Assembly: GCA_964517005.1 (NCBI GenBank)
Contig: CAZFAJ010000004.1
Location: forward strand, 8,305 to 72,304
Origin: CAYVBJ01 sp964517005
GTDB taxonomy: Bacteria > Bacteroidota > Rhodothermia > Balneolales > Balneolaceae
Length of the DNA stretch: 64,000 nt
Reading direction: 5' to 3'
Positions 53,789 through 62,781 of this stretch are shown one piece after another. The translations under genes were made by a program, and so were the position numbers. The stretch's first letter is position 1; each line of letters opens with the position of its first letter. The notes under the pieces were generated by a model that saw only the letters and a list, made by a program, of their open reading frames with translations, did no database searches and was not told where the DNA came from.

Positions 53789-55174
53789 CTAAAGCACATC
53801 GCTCTTCAGCACCATCAGCTTTTCTCTCGTCATCTCGTGCATGGAGTAAGGAATTCCTCCCATTCCTATACCGGATTCATCCCGTCCGCCAAACGGCATC
53901 CAGTCAACCCGGAATGCAGTGTGGTCATTAACCATCACAGCCGTTGCATTCAGTTTTTTTACGGCTTCGAGGGCAACATCCAGATCTTTGGTAAATACAG
54001 CTGCCTGAAAGTGAACATCCAGCTCATTTGCCTGTTGAATTGCTTTTTCACGATCGCTGTAGGAATAGACACAAACTACAGGACCGAAAATTTCTTCTGT
54101 TGAAACCCGAATATCAACTGGCGGATTCAGCAAAACGGTTGGCTGGTAGCAGGTATCTGAAATACGCTCACCTCCGCAAAGCACTTCTGCGCCCTGATCC
54201 TCCGCTTCAATCACCCACTCCTCGACCCGGTCAACTTCACCGGGTAAAATCAGCGGACCCACCTCTGTATCTTCATCAAGAGGATCCCCGACAGTTAAGT
54301 TTTCAGCCAGAGCTGCAAGCTCTCCGGCCAGTTTATCTGCTATATCTTCATGTACAAAAACCCGCTGAACGGAAACACACACCTGACCTGCATGATAAAA
54401 TCCACCTTTAGACAACAACGGCAGCATCGACTCAAAATCGGCATCTTTTTCTACAATCACCGGTGCTGCTCCTCCGTGTTCAAGTGCACAACGGGTTCCG
54501 GGAGCCAGTTTAGACCGCAGGTACCAGCCCACTTTTGCTGAGCCAATAAATGTAAAGTAGTTCACTCTCTTATCCGTAACCAGCTTTTCTGCCTCTTCAT
54601 TGCCGCAAATTAAGGTTTGAACCCATCCGTCAGGACATCCTGCCTCCTCTAATATATCCACAAAGGCAAGGCATGATAAAGGAGTGGTTAGTGCAGGCTT
54701 CACGATCACGGGACAGCCCGCCGCGAATGCAGTAACCGCCTGGTGGATGATCAAATTCAGCGGATGATTAAACGCACTCACAGCAGCAACCACACCAATA
54801 GGTTCCCGCATGGTGTAAGCCAACCTCTTTTCGGATGCTTCCGTCAATCCCATTGGAATTTGCTCACCTTTCAAATTTGCAATTTCAGCTGCAGCAACTT
54901 TCACCCCGTTTATTGCCCGCAATACCTCGACTCTGGAATCTTTAAAAGGTTTACCTCCTTCCCTTGCAGCAGTCCTGGTAAGCTCTTCAACTCTCTCTTC
55001 CATGATAGCCGCCGTTTTTTCCAATATGGACACTCTTCTGTGTGGCTGTATCCAAATAGATTGATCCTGAAAGAGTTCATATGCAGTTAAAAGGGCATTC
55101 TCTACATCTTCTGCATCCTGCATTGGCAGTTTTTCAATGGTACTAAGGTCGTAAGGTGATAAAATTTCTAACAT
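53789..55174 (-). CDS. aldehyde dehydrogenase family protein
   Basis: A 461-residue NAD(P)-dependent ALDH that should oxidise an aldehyde to an acid. The catalytic Cys lies in GGFYHAGQVCVSVQRVF; the general-base Glu is in CALEHGGAAPVIV (EHGG where ELGG is usual). The cofactor fold has FIGSAKVGWYLR. The C terminus, MPFGGRDESGIGMGG, is typical of lactaldehyde/phosphonoacetaldehyde-type ALDHs. The substrate is unknown. It is last in a tight operon with a ThDP enzyme (10 bp upstream), an amidohydrolase and a racemase, so the aldehyde may come from the ThDP enzyme. Confidence 0.88.
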   Translation of the reverse strand: MLEILSPYDLSTIEKLPMQDAEDVENALLTAYELFQDQSIWIQPHRRVSILEKTAAIMEERVEELTRTAAREGGKPFKDSRVEVLRAINGVKVAAAEIANLKGEQIPMGLTEASEKRLAYTMREPIGVVAAVSAFNHPLNLIIHQAVTAFAAGCPVIVKPALTTPLSCLAFVDILEEAGCPDGWVQTLICGNEEAEKLVTDKRVNYFTFIGSAKVGWYLRSKLAPGTRCALEHGGAAPVIVEKDADFESMLPLLSKGGFYHAGQVCVSVQRVFVHEDIADKLAGELAALAENLTVGDPLDEDTEVGPLILPGEVDRVEEWVIEAEDQGAEVLCGGERISDTCYQPTVLLNPPVDIRVSTEEIFGPVVCVYSYSDREKAIQQANELDVHFQAAVFTKDLDVALEAVKKLNATAVMVNDHTAFRVDWMPFGGRDESGIGMGGIPYSMHEMTREKLMVLKSDVL

Positions 55175-55184
55175 GGTTCCTCTT

Positions 55185-56825
55185 TTATAAATTTTGGGAT
55201 TTCTCTTTAATCAATACATTTAATATGGAGTGGTTGAGCGAATAGTCAACGGACAGGTCAATCAGATGAACACCTTTGGAATTCAAACACTCCGACAGCG
55301 TATTGCGGAACTCTTCATCACTCTCAGGCCTGTGGCCTTTGGCTCCGTAACTGTTGGCATACTGTACAAAGTCGGGATTCTTAAAATCAAGGCCATAATC
55401 ATCAAACCCCATATCTTCCTGCTTCCACTTTATCATACCGTACGAACCATCGTTCAATACAATTACAACCAGGTCCAGGTTATTGCGTACGGCTGTTTCA
55501 AGTTCTTGTGAGTTCATCATAAAACCTCCGTCACCGCAAACAGATACAACCTTGCGATCGGGATGCAGCATCTTGACCATCAAAGCAGACGGCAGTCCGG
55601 CCCCCATGGATGCCAGCGCATTGTCGAGCAGCAGAGTGTTCGGGGAGTAACATTTGTAATTGCGGGCAAACCAAATTTTATACACGCCATTATCGAGCGT
55701 GATGATATCTTTATCATCCAGTTCGCTTCTCATAATATGTACAAGCCGCTGCGGCAGCATTGGGAACCGAGTGTCCTCAAAGTATTTGCTTAAATGGCCA
55801 TCCACATCTTTTTTTATCTTGTTATAGAAGGTGCAGGCCCACTCGGCATCTTCGCTGATGTGTCTGCAGATATGGCGGATGGAGGTTTCAATGTCTCCAA
55901 CTACATTCAGCTGCGGAAAATATACCGCATCCACCTCTGCGGGAAAGAAGTTCAGGTGAATCACTTTTTTACCGCCGTAGTGCATGAAGAAAGGTGGTTT
56001 TTCAACCGCATCGTGGCCAACATTAATAATCAGGTCGGATTTGTCAATAGCACGATGCAGAAAGTCGTGATCGGACAGTGCTGCTGTTCCCAGAAACCGC
56101 GGATGACGCTCATCAATCACTCCTTTGCCCATCTGCGTACAGAAGAAGTGGATCCCTGTCCGGTTAATAAATTCAGTAAGTGCCTCGCCCGTGTCTTTCC
56201 GGTTGGCTCCCGCACCAATCATCAAAAGTGGAAATTCCGCTTTCTCGATCATCTTCACAGCTTCCAGAATGGCTTCTTCATCGGCATCCGGCCGGCGATG
56301 TCCTACAACATCAAAAAGATGAGTGCTGGTATCTTCTATGGCAATATCTTCGGGAATTTCCAGATGGACAGCACCCGGACGTTCTTCCGTCGCCAATCGA
56401 AAACACTCCCGAACCAGCGACGGAATCGTATTGCCATTTACCACCTGCTTGGTAAACTTGGTGAGCGGCTGCAGCATATCCACTACATCAAGAATCTGGA
56501 ACCGGGCTTGTTTACTGGTTTTGATTGGTTTTTGCCCTGTAATCAGCATCATCGGCATGGCACCGAGCTGTGCGTAGGCGCAGGGCGTAACCAGATTTGT
56601 TGCACCCGGACCCAGTGTAGCCATACAAACTCCCGGCTTACCGGTCAGACGCCCATAGGTTGCCGCCATAAAACCGGCACCCTGTTCATGCCGGGTAATA
56701 ATTAATTTGATATCAGAATCTTTCAGTGAATTCAGAATATCCAGATTCTCTTCCCCGGGAACGGCAAAAATATATTCAACGCCCTCATTCTCAAGGGCTT
56801 TAACAAACAGGTCAGATGCTTTCAT
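55185..56825 (-). CDS. ThDP-dependent acetolactate-synthase-like enzyme
   Basis: A 546-residue ThDP enzyme of the acetohydroxyacid synthase fold. The activating glutamate lies in FAVPGEENLDIL (about residue 25), and YGRLTGKPGVCMATLGPGATNLVTP follows. The ThDP-Mg site is VSVCGDGGFMMNSQELETAVRNNLDLVVIVLND (GDGG...N). No regulatory small subunit gene is nearby, so it resembles a catabolic, stand-alone acetolactate synthase or a 2-oxoacid decarboxylase. The neighbouring ALDH suggests an aldehyde product, but that is inference. ATG at 56825. Confidence 0.85.
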   Translation of the reverse strand: MKASDLFVKALENEGVEYIFAVPGEENLDILNSLKDSDIKLIITRHEQGAGFMAATYGRLTGKPGVCMATLGPGATNLVTPCAYAQLGAMPMMLITGQKPIKTSKQARFQILDVVDMLQPLTKFTKQVVNGNTIPSLVRECFRLATEERPGAVHLEIPEDIAIEDTSTHLFDVVGHRRPDADEEAILEAVKMIEKAEFPLLMIGAGANRKDTGEALTEFINRTGIHFFCTQMGKGVIDERHPRFLGTAALSDHDFLHRAIDKSDLIINVGHDAVEKPPFFMHYGGKKVIHLNFFPAEVDAVYFPQLNVVGDIETSIRHICRHISEDAEWACTFYNKIKKDVDGHLSKYFEDTRFPMLPQRLVHIMRSELDDKDIITLDNGVYKIWFARNYKCYSPNTLLLDNALASMGAGLPSALMVKMLHPDRKVVSVCGDGGFMMNSQELETAVRNNLDLVVIVLNDGSYGMIKWKQEDMGFDDYGLDFKNPDFVQYANSYGAKGHRPESDEEFRNTLSECLNSKGVHLIDLSVDYSLNHSILNVLIKEKSQNL

Positions 56826-56835
56826 AAAATTGGGT

Positions 56836-57996
56836 TTAGTTAGCTTTGTTTAAAATATTTTCAATCAGATGCTGAAACATGGTTACACCTGTTTCGATAA
56901 TATCATCCGGAAAATCATAATCATCATTATGCAGCTGCGGATGATCTTCACCGGCTCCCAGTCCAAACAGGGCCCCGTTGAATTGTGACGTAAACAGGCC
57001 GAAATCTTCAGACCAGGGAAACGCTGTGTCCATTTCAGTAATTGATTTTCCTGATTTGCCTGCAACCTCTTTAATAAAATCGACACAGCGGGAATCATTT
57101 TTTACAGCCTCAAACTCTTCTGTATAGCTGATATCAATCTTCAGGTGGTTGGCTTCCGCAATTTTCTTTGCCTGCTCTTCAGCCGCATTAGACAATATCT
57201 CCATCTCTTCATCGCGGTGCGTTCGCAGGGTAGCCATTACTTCTCCTTCACCTGCGGAGGTGCCAAATGCCGGTTTCCCTACCTGTATCTGAATTGGAGT
57301 AATCAGCGCTGCACGATGAAATTCCGTATGCATTTGAGGAATCATAAATAACGATTGAATAATTTGACTGGCAGCAAGAGCCGGATTCTCACCATTTTCC
57401 GGATGAGAAGCATGTGAAGTTCTGCCTTTCAGTTTGATAATGATTCCTTTTGAAGCAGATGCAAAAATTCCTTTCTTAACCAGGATTTGGCTTTTTGGAA
57501 AACCCGGCAGGTTGTGAAGAGCGTAGATATAATCAGGTTCCAGATCAGAAAATTTGCTGTCGTCCAGAATTTTACGGGCACCTTCACCGGTCTCTTCCGC
57601 CGGTTGATAGAGCAGGATCACGCGTCCAGTATCCGGCCGGGAGGCATGTAAATATTGAGCCATTCCTGAAATAATTGCCATATGCCCGTCATGGCCGCAT
57701 TTGTGGCCATTCCCTTCAATCGTAGAGCGGTATTCCATCTCATTGACTTCCGGTATGGGAAGTGCATCCAGTTCACAGCGAAGCATCACAGTCGGGCCTG
57801 GTTTCTCTCCGTTGTAAATGGCTGCAATGCCATATCCGCCGATATTATCTGCCAGTACATCAGGCGGATAATCACTCAGATATTTTTTTACATATTCTGC
57901 CGTCTTCTCTTCCTTATGCGCTGTTTCAGGTATCCGGTGCAGTTCGTGGCGGAGTTTAATAAGTTTTTCGATTTCAACTTGTTTCGGTACTGTCAT
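56836..57996 (-). CDS. M20 family amidohydrolase
   Basis: A 386-residue zinc amidohydrolase of the M20D (hippurate hydrolase/IAA-amino acid hydrolase) type, which removes an acyl group from N-acyl amino acids. Motifs are LRCELDALPIPE, GHKCGHDGHMAI (metal ligands), LLYQPAEETGEGARK and ALHNLPGFP. Its dimerisation domain is in the middle (about 180-300). It is second in the operon, 2 bp after the racemase gene, and may feed its amino acid product to it. ATG at 57996. Confidence 0.88.
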   Translation of the reverse strand: MTVPKQVEIEKLIKLRHELHRIPETAHKEEKTAEYVKKYLSDYPPDVLADNIGGYGIAAIYNGEKPGPTVMLRCELDALPIPEVNEMEYRSTIEGNGHKCGHDGHMAIISGMAQYLHASRPDTGRVILLYQPAEETGEGARKILDDSKFSDLEPDYIYALHNLPGFPKSQILVKKGIFASASKGIIIKLKGRTSHASHPENGENPALAASQIIQSLFMIPQMHTEFHRAALITPIQIQVGKPAFGTSAGEGEVMATLRTHRDEEMEILSNAAEEQAKKIAEANHLKIDISYTEEFEAVKNDSRCVDFIKEVAGKSGKSITEMDTAFPWSEDFGLFTSQFNGALFGLGAGEDHPQLHNDDYDFPDDIIETGVTMFQHLIENILNKAN

Positions 57997-57998
57997 GA

Positions 57999-59171
57999 TT
58001 AACTGGCAGGCGCTGTTTGTTTTTCTTTTATGATTCGCGGTATATGATGCGGAAGGCGGGTTAACAGTTCATAATTCATGCTGTTATTCATATCACTGAA
58101 AGAACTTATGCTAATTTCCAGATCACCTTGTTTGCCAACAAGCACAACTTCATCACCAACAGCTACGTCTTTCACATCTGTTACATCCAGCACCATCATG
58201 TTCATGTTAACGGCACCAACAACAGGTACACGCTTACCGTCAACCAGAACATGACCGTTGTTGCTTAGCGTTCGGCTAAATCCATACCCGTAACCAACCG
58301 GTACCGTTGCGATTTTACTCGGCCGGTTTGTCAGATAACTTTTCCCATAGCTCACATACTCGTTCTCAGGCACCCGGTTTACACTTAATATTTCACTTTT
58401 CCAGGTGAGGATTCGGTCAAGCGGATCGCCTTCAATATCATGCTTCATCTTGTACCGCATTTTGGTCTCATTATTGGGCCAGTAGCCATAACTTGAAATA
58501 CCAATGCGAACCAGGTCGCCGGCCGTTTCAGGAAAATTAAACAAGGCGGCCGAACAGGCGCTGTGCTTGTAGACAGGTGAGAGATTTTTTTCATCAAACA
58601 AATCGCATAGCCTGTTAAATGTTTCGATCTGCCTCTCTATCCGTTTGAAGCTTGTATAGTCTTCAGCGCCGGCATAGTGAGTGCAAAGTCCTTCCAGTTT
58701 CAGGTAATTTTTATTGGATTCAAGCTGTTCAAAAACTTCAGGAAGCTGGTCAGCACAAAACCCGGTCCGGTGCATGCCGGTTTCAAGCTCCAGGTGAATC
58801 CGCGCCTTTTTTTCCATTTTCTTCGCTTGTTCAATGGTCGCTTTCAGGCGTTCGGGAGTAAATACAAAAAATGAGACATCATGACTGATGGCCCACTCCA
58901 GATAGTCGTCGTCTACCCAGCCCATAATCATCACTTCACACTCTTCATGTTTGGCTTTGTGAACCCGCATCGCTTCCGCCACACTAAAAACAGAAAAATG
59001 AGTAACTCCGCACTCCTCTATCGCAGGCAGCAGCTCCTCAATCCCATGCCCATAGGCATTTGCTTTAACAACCATGGAGAAACGAACTTCGGAATTAAGT
59101 CTCTGTTTGATGAAACGGATATTATTGTTAAGTGCTTTTTTGTCGAGCTCGATAAAAGAGGTATGAAGCAT
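57999..59171 (-). CDS. alanine racemase-like PLP enzyme
   Basis: A 390-residue fold-type III racemase. The PLP lysine is in MVVKANAYGHG, the catalytic tyrosine is in VSYGKSY, and VRIGISSYG provides the PLP-binding Arg. I choose ATG 59171 (MLHTSFIELDKKAL); 37 residues further upstream are hydrophobic and not family-like. One departure stands out: the usual CMDQ active-site segment reads NMNMM, so both the Cys and Asp near the substrate are Asn. It may therefore serve a substrate other than alanine; it could still be the peptidoglycan racemase. First gene of the four-gene operon. Confidence 0.85.
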   Translation of the reverse strand: MLHTSFIELDKKALNNNIRFIKQRLNSEVRFSMVVKANAYGHGIEELLPAIEECGVTHFSVFSVAEAMRVHKAKHEECEVMIMGWVDDDYLEWAISHDVSFFVFTPERLKATIEQAKKMEKKARIHLELETGMHRTGFCADQLPEVFEQLESNKNYLKLEGLCTHYAGAEDYTSFKRIERQIETFNRLCDLFDEKNLSPVYKHSACSAALFNFPETAGDLVRIGISSYGYWPNNETKMRYKMKHDIEGDPLDRILTWKSEILSVNRVPENEYVSYGKSYLTNRPSKIATVPVGYGYGFSRTLSNNGHVLVDGKRVPVVGAVNMNMMVLDVTDVKDVAVGDEVVLVGKQGDLEISISSFSDMNNSMNYELLTRLPHHIPRIIKEKQTAPAS

Positions 59172-59670
59172 GAACAGTTTTGCGAATTTTGGATGAATTA
59201 TAGAAATGCAAGTTAATAAAGGGTTTGTAAAGAATCTAATAACAGGCCTGATAAAAGGGTAACGTTTTTGTAGAGTTTTCAATAAAAACAGCTGACATAC
59301 GCGGGTTTACAGTAAACGCCTTTGATGCAATTATGCCCATACGCGCTCAAATTGAAACGAAATCAGAAAGATTTTTTAAAAAACTAAATAATTTAATTAA
59401 AACTGATTCGTGAATGGGTTAAAACAATATTTTATTTAGATGATTTGCCTTATAATCTAAATTTTTTATGCAAAAGACATTATTCTGTTTGGCGTTTGCA
59501 CCTTATAACAAGACTTTATTAAAACAAGGAAATGTCGCTCTTATTTGAAACTTTAGATACGAAATAAACGTATTGAATACCTCAGAAAGGTGGGAGAAAA
59601 AAACAAAATATATACCACTAATAAATTGAAATAAATAATTCGAATTTTAAAAATTATAACGAATCAAATA
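59172..59670. other. AT-rich intergenic region between divergent genes
   Basis: About 500 bases with no credible reading frame. It must contain the minus-strand promoter for the racemase operon and the plus-strand promoter for the ankyrin gene. The one notable signal is a short perfect palindrome at 59305-59317. No repeats or RNA-like structures were seen. Confidence 0.5.
59305..59317. promoter_or_regulatory. GTTTAC-A-GTAAAC palindrome, possible operator
   Basis: Perfect 6-bp inverted arms with one base between, about 134 bp upstream of the racemase-like start. It might bind a regulator of the four-gene operon, but a 12-base palindrome in AT-rich DNA can arise by chance. Confidence 0.25.
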
Positions 59671-60156
59671 ATGAAAACAATAACATCTATTATACTTTCG
59701 ATATTTCTATTTGCAGCTCCTTTTCAAGCAGCAAATGCAGTTGCTATAGATAATAAACACTTTTCAGTTTCAGATGATATCTTTGAAGCTGTCAAAAATA
59801 TTGACATCACAAGCCTGAATATTTTGCTATCAGAAGGTGCAGATGTTGATACAGTGAATCAGGATGGTGATACTCCATTAATGCTTGCATCCGAAATTGG
59901 TAACATGCGTATGCTGAATATATTACTTTTGCATGATCCGGATGTAAACATGAAAAATCAGAATGGCAAAACAGCCCTGATGATTGCTTCAGAAAACGGC
60001 CAGCTTTATGTCACTGACCGTCTGTTACAAGCAGGCGCCAAAACTTATTTAAAAAGCAATCGAGGCGAAACTGCCGTAGAACTCGCTGCAAAAAACGGGC
60101 ATAAAGAGGTACTTGACCTTTTGAATGGTAAAGAGGTAACAGAATTTTCACGCTAA
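59671..60156 (+). CDS. secreted ankyrin-repeat protein
   Basis: A 161-residue exported protein. A clear signal peptide (TSIILSIFLFAAPFQAANA) ends near residue 24. Three to four ankyrin repeats follow (about 35-155), seen as NILLSEGADVDTVNQDGDTPLMLASEIGN, DVNMKNQNGKTALMIASENGQ and KTYLKSNRGETAVELAAKNGH. Such proteins mediate protein contacts; the partner is unknown. Ankyrin proteins in the periplasm sometimes pair with catalases or proteases, but none is nearby except the metalloprotease downstream. A strong terminator follows. Confidence 0.85.
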   Translation: MKTITSIILSIFLFAAPFQAANAVAIDNKHFSVSDDIFEAVKNIDITSLNILLSEGADVDTVNQDGDTPLMLASEIGNMRMLNILLLHDPDVNMKNQNGKTALMIASENGQLYVTDRLLQAGAKTYLKSNRGETAVELAAKNGHKEVLDLLNGKEVTEFSR

Positions 60157-60208
60157 ATCGTAAACATTTAATGTGTTAAATTAAATAGCAGTTAAACCCG
60201 TTTAATTA

Positions 60209-60237
60209 GCTCCGTGCAAAACACGGGGCTTTTTTTT
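60209..60237 (+). terminator. intrinsic terminator after the ankyrin gene
   Basis: GCTCCGTG pairs with CACGGGGC across a 5-base loop (one T-G wobble), followed by T8. It lies about 53 bp after the stop and separates this gene from the metalloprotease gene. Confidence 0.85.
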
Positions 60238-60307
60238 GCTCTCATATTGTCGTTTGCGGTTGTTTGATTATTTTAGAGAATTAATAAAGCAACATAAGCC
60301 AAACATC

Positions 60308-62764
60308 ATGAAATTTTCTTTTATCTCCTTTTTTATCCTGATTTTTCTGTTTTCTGCCAGTGCCTATGCGCAAGATTCCATCCCTGAAAAAACTTCAGGG
60401 ATGCAAAAGTACGAGGGGTTTATAGACTTCTGGTATGATGAAAATGAGGGCAGGATCTGGCTTCAGATTGATAATCTCGGTGAAGAAATTCTCTATGTGA
60501 ATTCACTTGCCGCAGGAATGGGTTCAAATGATATCGGGCTGGACCGGAGCCAGCTTGGTGATTCAAGAGTTGTTAGATTTGAACGTTTTGGGCCGAAAGT
60601 TCTGATGATTCAGCCCAATTATGATTTCAGAGCCAATACAGACAACAATCTTGAGAAAAAATCTGTGGATGAAGCATTTGCCAAATCGATCCTGTGGGGT
60701 TTTGAAGTGGATACTTCCGAAAATGGCTCGGTCTTGGTGGACGCCACCGATTTTTTGCTTCGTGATGCACACAATGTTACCCGGCGTTTAAGCTCATCCG
60801 GGCAAGGTAACTTTTCACCGGACATATCCAGGTCAGCCATTTATCCGGCAGGTACGTTTAATTTCCCTGAGAACTCTGAAATTGAGGCTATTCTGACATT
60901 AACAGGCAATGCTCCGGGCGGACAAGTCCGCTCCGTTACCCCTACTCCCGAATCCATTACGGTGCGACAGCACCACTCTTTTGTTAAACTGCCTGATGAA
61001 AATTACACTCCGCGTAAACTGGATCCAAGATCCGGGTTTTTTGGCATTTCTTACCAGGATTACAGTGCACCGATCGGAGGTGAATTCACAAAACAGTACA
61101 TCGTTCGCCACCGGCTTGAAAAAAAGGATCCGGATGCAGCTATCAGTGAACCGGTTGAACCAATTGTCTACTACCTGGATAACGGTACACCGGAACCGGT
61201 ACGTTCTGCACTTCTTGAGGGAGCAAAGTGGTGGACCGGGGCGTTTGAAGAGATCGGTTTCAAAGATGCATACAGGGTTGAAATCCTGCCTGATGATGCC
61301 CATCCGCTGGATGTTCGTTACAATGTCATCAACTGGGTACACAGAAGCACGCGCGGATGGTCATATGGCTCATCTGTGATTGATCCCCGAACTGGTGAAA
61401 TCATCAAGGGGAATGTTCTGCTCGGCTCGCTCAGGGTCCGGCAGGATTATATGATTGCCGAAGGTCTTCTGGCTCCCTACGAAAACGGGGCAGTTCCCGA
61501 TGACAATCCAATGCTTGAAATGGCTCTTGCCAGAATCCGGCAACTGTCTGCGCACGAAGTTGGCCATACACTTGGAATTGCCCACAATTTTGCGGCAAGT
61601 GTTAACAACAGGGCTTCGGTTATGGACTATCCGCACCCTAAAGTGGGAATCAATGCAGACGGAAGTTTTGACCTCTCCGATGCGTACGATACGGGAATCG
61701 GGGAATGGGACAAAAGAGTAATTTCATACGGATATCAGGATTTTCCCGATAATATTAATGAGAAATCCGCTCTGAATGAGATCATTGAGGAAACGCTTGA
61801 GACGGGGCTTCTCTACATTACAGACAGAGATGCGCGGCCTCAGGGTGGTGCTCATCCGGATGCGCATTTGTGGGATAACGGAACCAATGCGATTGATGAA
61901 CTTGTGCATGTACTGGATGTAAGAAGACTTGCTTTGGAACGTTTTTCGGAAAACAATATCAGAACGGGGCGTTCAATGAGCGAACTTGAAGATGTATTTG
62001 TTCCCATATACCTCTTCCATCGTTATCAAACAGAAGCTGCGGTTAAGATCCTGGGTGGTGTTAATTATAACTATAGCGTCAGGGGAGATAACCAATCAGG
62101 CCCCCGAACTGTTTTTGCGGGTGCTCAGCGTCGCGCACTTGACGCATTGTTAATGACACTTTCACCTAATGAACTGGCGCTGCCGCAAACCATCGTGGAT
62201 CTGATTCCACCCCGCGCAGCCGGGATTCCCAATACGAGAGAACTATTCCGAGGATATACCTCTCCTCTGCTTGATCCTGTAGCCATCGCAGAGGTTGCTG
62301 CTGATCTTACTGCTTCACTTATCTTTACACCGGAACGTGCAGCCCGGCTTCTGAATCAGCACGCACGAAACACATCAAATCCCGGACTGATAGAGGTGAT
62401 CGACAAAGTAGTCGAATCCACTTTATGGATTCAGCAAGACGCAGGTTATGAAAGCAGCATTCAGAGATCCATAAACACAGCTGTGGTTCGAAATCTGTTA
62501 AAACTGGCTCATAACAGTGAGGCCTCACCCGATGTGCGCTCAATTGCAAGCTACAAACTTGACCTGATATCCCAAAGGTTAAACGAGGTAAGTGAAAATG
62601 AAAAACTGCCGGTTGTTAAAGCGCATTACAGATTCCTGAATACCATGATCGAAAACTACGAATCAAATCCTGAAAAATTTGAACTTCCCGGAGCTCCCTA
62701 CACGCCACCCGGTTCACCGATTGGAAACGCATCAGATGGCTACCTGAACCATTGTAATTACTGA
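60308..62764 (+). CDS. secreted zinc metalloprotease (DUF5117/DUF5118 type)
   Basis: An 818-residue exported protease. I choose ATG 60308, giving a signal peptide MKFSFISFFILIFLFSASAYA before QDS; the longer frame from 60236 overlaps the upstream terminator. The zinc site is HEVGHTLGIAHNFAAS, an HExxHxxGxxH metzincin-type motif, in the middle of the protein, followed by a SVMDYPHP Met-turn-like segment. N-terminal DUF5117/5118 regions precede it. Substrates and localisation beyond export are unknown. Such proteins are common in Bacteroidota-like genomes. Confidence 0.88.
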   Translation: MKFSFISFFILIFLFSASAYAQDSIPEKTSGMQKYEGFIDFWYDENEGRIWLQIDNLGEEILYVNSLAAGMGSNDIGLDRSQLGDSRVVRFERFGPKVLMIQPNYDFRANTDNNLEKKSVDEAFAKSILWGFEVDTSENGSVLVDATDFLLRDAHNVTRRLSSSGQGNFSPDISRSAIYPAGTFNFPENSEIEAILTLTGNAPGGQVRSVTPTPESITVRQHHSFVKLPDENYTPRKLDPRSGFFGISYQDYSAPIGGEFTKQYIVRHRLEKKDPDAAISEPVEPIVYYLDNGTPEPVRSALLEGAKWWTGAFEEIGFKDAYRVEILPDDAHPLDVRYNVINWVHRSTRGWSYGSSVIDPRTGEIIKGNVLLGSLRVRQDYMIAEGLLAPYENGAVPDDNPMLEMALARIRQLSAHEVGHTLGIAHNFAASVNNRASVMDYPHPKVGINADGSFDLSDAYDTGIGEWDKRVISYGYQDFPDNINEKSALNEIIEETLETGLLYITDRDARPQGGAHPDAHLWDNGTNAIDELVHVLDVRRLALERFSENNIRTGRSMSELEDVFVPIYLFHRYQTEAAVKILGGVNYNYSVRGDNQSGPRTVFAGAQRRALDALLMTLSPNELALPQTIVDLIPPRAAGIPNTRELFRGYTSPLLDPVAIAEVAADLTASLIFTPERAARLLNQHARNTSNPGLIEVIDKVVESTLWIQQDAGYESSIQRSINTAVVRNLLKLAHNSEASPDVRSIASYKLDLISQRLNEVSENEKLPVVKAHYRFLNTMIENYESNPEKFELPGAPYTPPGSPIGNASDGYLNHCNY

Positions 62765-62781
62765 CTAATCATTTAACACTT

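Noticed and set aside
59172..59282. Longer racemase frame with 37 extra N-terminal residues
   Set aside because: The extension is hydrophobic-basic and does not look like the racemase family, whose pattern begins at the ATG at 59171.
60236..60307. Upstream start for the metalloprotease (60236)
   Set aside because: It overlaps the terminator tail of the ankyrin gene, and the ATG at 60308 gives a clean signal peptide.
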